DNA of 5,231 nt from Fibrobacter sp. UBA4309 (GTDB lineage Bacteria; Fibrobacterota; Fibrobacteria; Fibrobacterales; Fibrobacteraceae): assembly GCF_002395745.1 (NCBI RefSeq), contig NZ_DGUN01000037.1, forward strand, positions 20,396-25,626, given 5' to 3'. The position numbers and the translations under genes are program-made. A model generated the notes under the pieces. It worked only from the letters and a program-made list of their open reading frames with translations, made no database searches and was not told the origin of the DNA. This document shows positions 1-4,590 of the stretch, piece by piece. Position 1 is the first letter of the stretch; every line of letters starts with the position of its first letter.

Positions 1-402
1 AACGTGCGCGACTGGCTCTTCGTGGAAGACCACGCCCGCGCCATCGACGTGATTTTCCATAACGGAAAGATTGCCGAGACGTACAACATCGGCGGCTTCA
101 ACGAATGGAAAAACATCGACATCATCAAGGTCGTCATAAAGACCGTTGACAGGCTCCTTGGCCGCGCCGAGGGCGAGGACATGAACCTCATCACCTACGT
201 GACGGACCGCCTGGGCCACGATGCCCGCTATGCCATCGATTCTACCAAGCTCCAGAAGGAACTGGGCTGGGAACCGTCGTTGCAGTTCGAGGAAGGCATC
301 GAGAAGACGGTGCGCTGGTACCTCGACAACCAGGAATGGCTCGACAACATCACCAGCGGTGATTACGAGAAGTACTACGAAACGATGTACAAGAACCGCT
401 AG
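1..402 (+). CDS. rfbB: dTDP-glucose 4,6-dehydratase, C-terminal part (5' end outside window)
   Basis: This is the last 133 residues of RfbB/RmlB, the NAD-dependent extended SDR enzyme that converts dTDP-glucose to dTDP-4-keto-6-deoxyglucose in the cytoplasm (step two of dTDP-L-rhamnose synthesis). The reading frame is open from base 1, so the gene starts outside the window. Seen directly: the family blocks NVRDWLFVEDHARAID at the left edge, ETYNIGGFNEWKNIDI, DRLGHDARYAIDSTKLQ and LGWEP, then an EEGIEKTVRWYLDNQEW tail, in the order found in RmlB/RffG. The conserved blocks are intact and the end is where the family normally ends. The catalytic Thr-Asp-Glu/Tyr-Lys region lies upstream and cannot be checked. 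The TAG stop at 400-402 overlaps the stop of the convergent rfbD. A UDP-sugar dehydratase paralogue is possible but less likely, because the DRLGHDARYAID block is typical of RmlB. Confidence 0.95.
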   Translation, partial: NVRDWLFVEDHARAIDVIFHNGKIAETYNIGGFNEWKNIDIIKVVIKTVDRLLGRAEGEDMNLITYVTDRLGHDARYAIDSTKLQKELGWEPSLQFEEGIEKTVRWYLDNQEWLDNITSGDYEKYYETMYKNR

Positions 403-1310
403 CCGATTTCTTTCAGGTAGCGGGCCAGAGCGTCCTGCCACGTAGGCAGGGGCTTGAATCCGGCTTCGACAAGTTTGGACTTATCTAGGCGGCTGTTGAA
501 CGGGCGCGCAGCCTTGCTCAGCCCGTACTCCGTCGTCGTCACGGGCAGAACGTTCGTCGTAAGGCCGGCCTGGCGGTAGATTTCCTTGGTAAAGTCGTAC
601 CAGCTGATAAACCCGCCCTCGTTTGTCGCATGGTAGTAACCGTACTTTTCAGTTTCGATCATATCGACCAAAAGGCGGCTCAAGTCATATGTGTACGTAG
701 GCGTACCGACCTGGTCGTTCACCACGCGGACGGTATCGTGCGTACGTCCCACATTCAGCATGGTCTTGATAAAGTTCTTGCCGTTCAACCCAAAAACCCA
801 GGCGATGCGGACAATGAAATACTTCTCGAGCGTTCCGCTTACAGCCATCTCGCCCTCGAGCTTAGTTTGTCCGTAAACATTCAGCGGCTTGTAGTCCTTG
901 CAGTCGGGTTTCCACGGTTCCGTACCCTGACCGTCAAAAACGTAGTCGGTGCTGATATAGACCATCTTCGCATCGATCTGTTTGCAGACCTTCGCGATGT
1001 TTTCCGTTCCCTTCGCGTTGATGGCACGGACCTTGGGCTGTTTGTCTTCGTCTTCGGCGAGGTCTACCGCCGTCCAGGCGGCGCAATGGATAACCACGTC
1101 AGGCTTGACGTTCCCGATGACCGACGTAACAGCACTGGAATCGGTAATGTCCATCTGTACGTACGGCATCGTCGTCACGGCGCTACCGTCGGCAACACCG
1201 GCATAGGCCGGAGCGATATCGCTACCAACGCCTTCGTAGCCGCGCTTTGCAAGTTCATTCATCACGTCATGGCCGAGCTGGCCACCGACACCTGTCACTA
1301 AAACTTTCAT
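399..1310 (-). CDS. rfbD: dTDP-4-dehydrorhamnose reductase
   Basis: RfbD/RmlD reduces dTDP-4-keto-L-rhamnose to dTDP-L-rhamnose using NAD(P)H, the last step of the pathway, in the cytoplasm. The 303-residue length is normal for the family. Visible motifs: the N-terminal Rossmann glycine motif VTGVGGQLG (residues 5-13), HCAAWTAVD (75-83), STDYVFDG (120-127), the catalytic YGQTK with Tyr146 and Lys150, RIAWVFG (168-174), VNDQVGTPT (197-205) and RPFNSRLD (269-276). All are classic RmlD blocks, and nothing is missing. The ATG at 1308-1310 places the glycine motif right at the N-terminus as in the family. An AGG sits 6 bases before it, inside the end of the upstream lipoprotein gene, which suggests co-transcription and perhaps translational coupling. 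The gene converges on rfbB, although in many bacteria both lie in one same-strand rfb operon. rfbA and rfbC are not in this window. Confidence 0.95.
   Translation of the reverse strand: MKVLVTGVGGQLGHDVMNELAKRGYEGVGSDIAPAYAGVADGSAVTTMPYVQMDITDSSAVTSVIGNVKPDVVIHCAAWTAVDLAEDEDKQPKVRAINAKGTENIAKVCKQIDAKMVYISTDYVFDGQGTEPWKPDCKDYKPLNVYGQTKLEGEMAVSGTLEKYFIVRIAWVFGLNGKNFIKTMLNVGRTHDTVRVVNDQVGTPTYTYDLSRLLVDMIETEKYGYYHATNEGGFISWYDFTKEIYRQAGLTTNVLPVTTTEYGLSKAARPFNSRLDKSKLVEAGFKPLPTWQDALARYLKEIG
434..450. terminator. GC-rich hairpin just past the rfbB stop, possible terminator without a U-tract
   Basis: A perfect 6-base inverted repeat, CCTGCC and GGCAGG, with a 5-base loop, begins 32 bases after the rfbB stop and lies inside the 3' part of rfbD. 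It is not followed by a T-run on the + strand, so it is not a standard intrinsic terminator. It could be a pause, a factor-dependent end or an RNA 3'-end stabiliser for the rfbB transcript. It could equally be chance, since these bases encode a conserved-looking LPTWQ stretch of RfbD. Confidence 0.2.
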
Positions 1311-1320
1311 AACTTACCTA
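1311..1320 (-). promoter_or_regulatory. ribosome binding site of rfbD inside the end of the lipoprotein gene
   Basis: On the minus strand the bases before the rfbD ATG read TAGGTAAGTT. The AGG (1319 down to 1317) is a short Shine-Dalgarno-like element 6 bases from the start codon, and the TAA within it is the stop codon of the preceding gene. This supports the ATG at 1310 as the start and co-translation of the two genes. The match is short, so it is a weak site. Confidence 0.4.
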
Positions 1321-1544
1321 TCCAAATCCAACTCGATGAGAACCTTGTGGAGCGAATCCGTCTTGACCTTCATGGAATCCAATTTTTTCTGCAAACCCTG
1401 AATTTCTTCAGACAGTTCCGCATTCTTTTTCGAAAGAGTCTGTATCTGCGCCTCGGCTTCCGGGTTAGAGCAGGCAACAATTGTTGTCATCGCCAGGGCG
1501 GCGATGTAAGCAGTTGTTGACAAAATAAGTTTTTTTACATTCAT
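1314..1544 (-). CDS. small Lpp-like coiled-coil lipoprotein
   Basis: A 76-residue protein with a lipoprotein signal peptide: Lys4-Lys5, a hydrophobic stretch (about residues 6-23) and the lipobox IVAC with Cys25, followed by SNPE. The mature part of about 52 residues is almost entirely one predicted coiled coil. Hydrophobic positions follow an unbroken 3-4 spacing: a positions 34, 41, 48, 55, 62, 69 (Ile, Asn, Ile, Leu, Thr, Leu) and d positions 37, 44, 51, 58, 65, 72 (Leu, Leu, Leu, Met, Leu, Leu). Size and layout resemble Braun's murein lipoprotein (Lpp) of enterobacteria. The protein ends in Asp-Arg rather than Lys, so the Lpp-type covalent link to peptidoglycan through a terminal lysine is not expected. 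Ser26 after the lipid Cys gives no inner-membrane retention signal by the E. coli +2 rule, so an outer-membrane location is inferred. It is transcribed toward rfbD, 3 bases away. Function is unknown beyond a likely envelope role. Homology to Lpp is not shown, since coiled coils look alike. Confidence 0.85.
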   Translation of the reverse strand: MNVKKLILSTTAYIAALAMTTIVACSNPEAEAQIQTLSKKNAELSEEIQGLQKKLDSMKVKTDSLHKVLIELDLDR

Positions 1545-1551
1545 ATTCGTA

Positions 1552-1557
1552 ATAGTA
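1552..1557 (-). promoter_or_regulatory. candidate -10 element (TACTAT) for the lipoprotein-rfbD unit
   Basis: On the minus strand TACTAT ends exactly 7 bases before the lipoprotein ATG (1544). Initiation at the usual distance from a -10 box would put the transcript start on or next to the ATG, giving a leaderless mRNA. This agrees with the absence of a Shine-Dalgarno sequence. No convincing -35 box is seen at 16-18 bases upstream, so support is moderate to weak. Confidence 0.35.
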
Positions 1558-1592
1558 GATATTTTTCCATAAAAAAACTATATATTTGATTC

Positions 1593-1606
1593 TAATAGAA
1601 CTATTA
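1593..1606. repeat. 14-base palindrome in the divergent promoter region
   Basis: TAATAG and CTATTA form a perfect 6-base inverted repeat around a central AA. A third copy of the hexamer, TAATAG, lies at 1550-1555 next to the lipoprotein start. The palindrome overlaps the candidate -10 at 1602-1607, so it could be an operator controlling the plus-strand unit or both units. In such AT-rich DNA a short AT palindrome may also arise by chance. Confidence 0.35.
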
Positions 1607-1607
1607 T
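1602..1607 (+). promoter_or_regulatory. candidate -10 element (TATTAT) for the 1618 gene
   Basis: TATTAT lies 10 bases before the ATG at 1618. A transcript starting 6-8 bases after it would have a leader of only about 2-4 bases. No Shine-Dalgarno sequence and no -35 box at the usual spacing are visible. The TATATTTG element at 1581-1588 is an alternative that would give a leader of about 20 bases. Confidence 0.3.
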
Positions 1608-1617
1608 TTGGGTTATT

Positions 1618-1959
1618 ATGCTAGATGAACTTTGGAATCGCTTCAAGGAAGCCGGTTATTCGGGATCGATATCATCCAGATTCGCCATAAAGAGCGACTC
1701 CGAAGAAGACGACCGCATCATCCACGAAGCCGTTTACGACATCGATCCGGATTATGTTTCCGTCTGCGTCATAAAGAACTACAGCAAGGACTGCCACGAC
1801 TTGCCCGTCCTGGAACCCGAAAGCTTTTCTAGCAAGGAATCCGCCATCAAGGCTCTCGAAAACGCCGTCCTCGAAGGACTGGGGCACAAGAAGGCCTTTG
1901 TCATCAAGGAAACCGGAACAGTCGTACGTTTCGGTTACGAAGGCGATTCCCTCGTATAA
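1618..1959 (+). CDS. hypothetical protein, 113 aa
   Basis: I do not recognise this protein. It is a small soluble-looking protein with no signal peptide or membrane segment. The layout suggests an alpha/beta fold: an N-terminal helix (about 2-12), an acidic patch SDSEEDD (26-32), a strand YVSVCVIKNY (46-55), a helix with alternating Ala/Lys/Leu (72-87), and two strands AFVIKET (93-99) and TVVRFGY (101-107). Cysteines are at 50 and 59, not in a metal-binding spacing. Codon use (GAA, AAG, C-ending codons) matches the neighbouring genes, which supports this strand over the overlapping minus-strand frame. It is the first gene after the divergent promoter region, and the U32-family gene begins 18 bases after its stop in the same frame, so the two may be co-transcribed. 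The strand arrangement hints at a small regulatory or binding protein, but no function can be assigned. Confidence 0.75.
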   Translation: MLDELWNRFKEAGYSGSISSRFAIKSDSEEDDRIIHEAVYDIDPDYVSVCVIKNYSKDCHDLPVLEPESFSSKESAIKALENAVLEGLGHKKAFVIKETGTVVRFGYEGDSLV

Positions 1960-1964
1960 ATTTC

Positions 1965-1970
1965 TATAAT
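1965..1970 (+). promoter_or_regulatory. candidate -10 element (TATAAT) immediately before the U32 gene
   Basis: An exact TATAAT lies in the 18-base gap between the 113-aa gene and the U32 gene and ends 7 bases before the GTG start (1978). With normal spacing a transcript would begin on or next to the GTG and be leaderless. The gap has no Shine-Dalgarno sequence, which agrees with this. No -35 element is found at 16-18 bases upstream (that position reads GGCGAT), so the hexamer could be chance in an AT-rich gap. Confidence 0.35.
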
Positions 1971-1977
1971 TCATGGC

Positions 1978-4563
1978 GTGAAAAGTCCTGAACTACTGTT
2001 GCCCGTAGGCACGCGGGAAATGCTCGAAGCAGCCATCGACAACGGAGCCGATGCAGTTTATTACGGAGTCCCGCACTGGAACGCCCGTGGCCGCACCGAA
2101 GACTTCGCGCTCGATGACGTGCGTAATATGATACGCTACGCCCGCGTACGCGGCGTCCGCACGTTCCTCGCGATGAACGTGCTCGTCTTCGAACGCGAAC
2201 TGCAGGACCTCCCCGAATATCTGGAACAGCTCATTGCCCTAGAACCCGATGCGTTTATCATCCAAGATATCGGGCTGGCAAGACTCATCCACGCGATAAG
2301 TCCCTCCCAAGAAATCCACGCCAGCACGCAGATGACGCTCGCCAGCGCGGAAGCCGTGAACATGGTCAAGGGCATCGGATTCAACCGCGCCGTACTCGCC
2401 CGTGAACTTTCGGCAAGGCAAATTGCCGCCATCAAGAGCGCAACACCCCTAGAGCTCGAAGTATTTATCCACGGGGCGCTCTGCGTAAGCTATTCGGGAC
2501 AGTGCCTCACCAGCGAAAACTTCGGCGGACGCAGCGCGAACCGCGGGCAGTGCGCCCAGAGTTGCAGGCTCCCCTACCGCATATTCGTGGACGGCAGGGA
2601 ATACCGCGAGACCGACGCGCAATACCTTTTCAGCACGCGAGACCTCTGCGCCCTCCCGAAACTCAAGGAACTCGAGGAAATCGGCGTAAGTTCGCTGAAA
2701 GTGGAAGGCCGTCTCAAGAGTCCGGAATACGTAGCCGCAGTCGCCCACGCCTACCGCAAATCGCTCGACGGAATCGAGCCCGACGCCGGCGAAAAGGAAC
2801 CGCTCGAGGTGCTGTTCAGCCGTGGGCTTTCTACGGGATGGCTCGATGGCGACAACCACCAGGAACTCGTGAACGGTACATTCAGCAACCATCACGGGCG
2901 ATACCTCGGCAATGTCCTACGCGTGGAACGCGGGCAGGTTATCGTCCAACTGGACGAAGCTTTCGACGAAGCCGGAATGGAATGCGCGCTCCCGCAACCG
3001 GGCGACGGGATCCTCTTCGAGGAGGCGAAATTCGGGATAAGCACCGGCGCGAGGCTCTACGCCGCGCAAGTCATACACGAATACAAAGGCAAGCCCTCCA
3101 CACGCGGGTGCGGCCCGCAACTCCTGAAAATGGAATTCGGACGCGATTTCGACACTCGCGAAGTCAGGGCGCACATGGCCGCGTACAGGAACGACTCCCC
3201 CGCCATGGAACGGGAACTGCGCCGCACCTTTACCGACCGCGACATGGCAAAGCGCATACCTGTCGCCATGACGCTCGACGCCCATATCGGCCAGAAAATC
3301 ACACTCACGGTACACGACTATTGCGGCAACAGAATCAGCGAAACCAGCGAATCCGTACTGGAAGCCGCGAAAAACGCCACGTCAGCACCGGACGAAGCCC
3401 AAAATAAACTGCAGGCTCTCGCCAAAAAGGAACTTTCCGCCCTAGGCGGCAGTGCCTATAAACTCAAGAATCTGGACGCGTCGATAGATTCCGACGCTTT
3501 CCTTCCCGGAAAGGTCATACGCACGCTCCGTCAAAAGGCCATCGACTCCCTTGACAATGCCCGTTGCCTATGGCATGCGCTGAACCCAAGTGCCGAAGCG
3601 GGCCACCAGTTCCTGCGTTCCGTCCGCTATACAAGACCAAGGACAGACGCGATTCCGTCCGTGGAAGCCGCCGCCAAAATGCCGCGCCTCCAAATTTCGG
3701 TACTCGTACGCAATCCCGAACAGGTCGAAGCCCTCAAGGGCCTCCCCATAGACAACGTTGTCATGGACTTCGACTGGGGCGTAAAATACGAGTCCCCGCT
3801 ACAGCAAATACGCGAATTCGGCTTCAAGGCGGGCATGGCGACACTGCGTATCCACAAGCCCGGCGAAAATCATTATCTCAAGAAAATTCTGGAACTCTCC
3901 CCCGATTTTGCGCTTGTCCGCAACCTGGGAGCCATCTCGATTCTCGGCGACAGCGGCATCCCGCTTACCGGCGACTACAGCCTGAACGCCGCAAACAGCG
4001 CCACGTTCGACTGGCTGCTTTCGCAGGGACTAAAGACGCTCCATCCCTCATGGGACCTGAACAGCACCCAACTTTTCGATCTCCTGCAAAACATAGAGGA
4101 AAGCCGTCTCGAAATCACGCTGCACCAGTACATGCCAGCGTTCCACTCCGAATACTGCGCCTTCGCGCGGGCCCTCACCACGGGGAGACGTTTCCCGGAA
4201 TGTGACAAGATATGCACCCGGCACAAGGTCGAAATTCTCGACCACAAGGGCGAAAGCCATTTCTTGCAGAGCGACGCCGAATGCCGCAACACGCTATTCG
4301 TAGGCAAGCCCCAATCGGCCCTGAAACTGCTCCCGCGCCTCTTGCAGTCCGGAGTATCGCATTTCAGGCTCGAAATGCTTCAGGAACCACCCGAAACCGT
4401 CCGCAAAAAAGTGCTTATCTACACTCAGGCCATCCAGGGCAAGACGACAATCGAAGACGCCATCCGCAGCGCAGGCGTCGAAGAAAAATACGGCCTCTCC
4501 GAAGGTCAGCTGTTCAACGACAGCGTCTGGAAAGACCGCAAGAAATCGGGACCTTGCGTATAA
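1978..4563 (+). CDS. large two-barrel U32-family (RlhA-like) protein, probable Fe-S RNA-modification factor
   Basis: An 861-residue member of the U32 'collagenase-like peptidase' family. Characterised relatives (RlhA, TrhP, UbiU/UbiV) are not ordinary proteases: they support hydroxylation of 23S rRNA, tRNA or ubiquinone precursors, and UbiU/UbiV carry 4Fe-4S clusters. Layout: N-terminal TIM-barrel U32 domain (about 3-260) opening with ELLLPVG and GADAVYYG; U32 signature from Glu161 (EVFIHGALC, then SGQC) with Cys169 and Cys176; NRGQCAQSC with Cys192 and Cys196; Cys224; KVEGRLKSPEYVA (241-253). Cys169, 176, 192 and 224 match the spacing of the UbiU cluster ligands. RGLSTGWL (282-289) and a middle region (about 370-540) fit the DUF3656-type domain. 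A second, U32-like half (about 568-830) has GDYSLNAANS and a cysteine set at 727, 742, 746 and 769. It is longer than E. coli RlhA (about 650 aa). GTG 1978 is the only plausible start: an in-frame stop lies at 1957-1959, and ATG at residue 15 would remove the first strand. The exact substrate is uncertain. Confidence 0.9.
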   Translation: MKSPELLLPVGTREMLEAAIDNGADAVYYGVPHWNARGRTEDFALDDVRNMIRYARVRGVRTFLAMNVLVFERELQDLPEYLEQLIALEPDAFIIQDIGLARLIHAISPSQEIHASTQMTLASAEAVNMVKGIGFNRAVLARELSARQIAAIKSATPLELEVFIHGALCVSYSGQCLTSENFGGRSANRGQCAQSCRLPYRIFVDGREYRETDAQYLFSTRDLCALPKLKELEEIGVSSLKVEGRLKSPEYVAAVAHAYRKSLDGIEPDAGEKEPLEVLFSRGLSTGWLDGDNHQELVNGTFSNHHGRYLGNVLRVERGQVIVQLDEAFDEAGMECALPQPGDGILFEEAKFGISTGARLYAAQVIHEYKGKPSTRGCGPQLLKMEFGRDFDTREVRAHMAAYRNDSPAMERELRRTFTDRDMAKRIPVAMTLDAHIGQKITLTVHDYCGNRISETSESVLEAAKNATSAPDEAQNKLQALAKKELSALGGSAYKLKNLDASIDSDAFLPGKVIRTLRQKAIDSLDNARCLWHALNPSAEAGHQFLRSVRYTRPRTDAIPSVEAAAKMPRLQISVLVRNPEQVEALKGLPIDNVVMDFDWGVKYESPLQQIREFGFKAGMATLRIHKPGENHYLKKILELSPDFALVRNLGAISILGDSGIPLTGDYSLNAANSATFDWLLSQGLKTLHPSWDLNSTQLFDLLQNIEESRLEITLHQYMPAFHSEYCAFARALTTGRRFPECDKICTRHKVEILDHKGESHFLQSDAECRNTLFVGKPQSALKLLPRLLQSGVSHFRLEMLQEPPETVRKKVLIYTQAIQGKTTIEDAIRSAGVEEKYGLSEGQLFNDSVWKDRKKSGPCV

Positions 4564-4582
4564 TCCCGCTAAAAAAGTCCCG
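4547..4582. terminator. weak hairpin around the U32 stop, between the convergent U32 and purF genes
   Basis: CGGGAC (4547-4552) and GTCCCG (4577-4582) are a perfect 6-base inverted repeat around a 24-base loop that contains the U32 stop codon and the A6 run at 4571-4576. A TTTT follows at 4587-4590. On the minus strand, purF transcripts would read GGGAC followed by six T (U in RNA). The region may end transcripts from both sides, but the long loop and short T-run make it a poor intrinsic terminator. The whole gap between the two stop codons is only 27 bases. Confidence 0.3.
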
Positions 4583-4590
4583 GAAGTTTT

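Larger units (their letters stand above)
1545..1617. promoter_or_regulatory. divergent AT-rich intergenic promoter region
   Basis: This 73-base gap separates the starts of the minus-strand lipoprotein-rfbD unit and the plus-strand unit beginning at 1618. It is far more AT-rich than the flanking coding DNA and has an A7 run at 1571-1577. It must hold the promoters of both units if no distant promoters are used. No Shine-Dalgarno sequence is evident before either start codon. On the + strand TATATTTG (1581-1588) matches the TAnnTTTG -7 element known in Bacteroidota, an alternative to the -10 proposed at 1602-1607. No clear TTG or TTGACA-type upstream box accompanies it. Confidence 0.6.

Noticed and set aside
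434..450. Standard intrinsic terminator for rfbB
   Set aside because: The stem is good, but no T-run follows. It is listed only as a low-confidence hairpin.
630..1301. Long open frame of 223 codons on the + strand opposite rfbD
   Set aside because: rfbD has all the RmlD motifs in order. The opposite frame has no recognisable domain and follows from the codon bias of rfbD.
1581..1588. TATATTTG as the definite Bacteroidota-type promoter of the 1618 gene
   Set aside because: It matches TAnnTTTG, but there is no TTG-type -33 partner and the phylum is not certain. It is kept only as an alternative in the intergenic entry.
1672..1974. Minus-strand frame of 100 codons opposite the 113-aa gene
   Set aside because: The plus-strand frame shows the same codon preferences (GAA, AAG, C-ending codons) as the confirmed genes and follows a promoter-like region. 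The minus frame would end with no partner gene and has no recognised features. Some doubt remains because neither protein is recognised.
2502..3407. 301-codon + strand frame inside the U32 gene
   Set aside because: It lies wholly within a clearly conserved U32 protein in another frame. Its translation is an Arg/Pro-rich low-quality sequence typical of an out-of-frame shadow.
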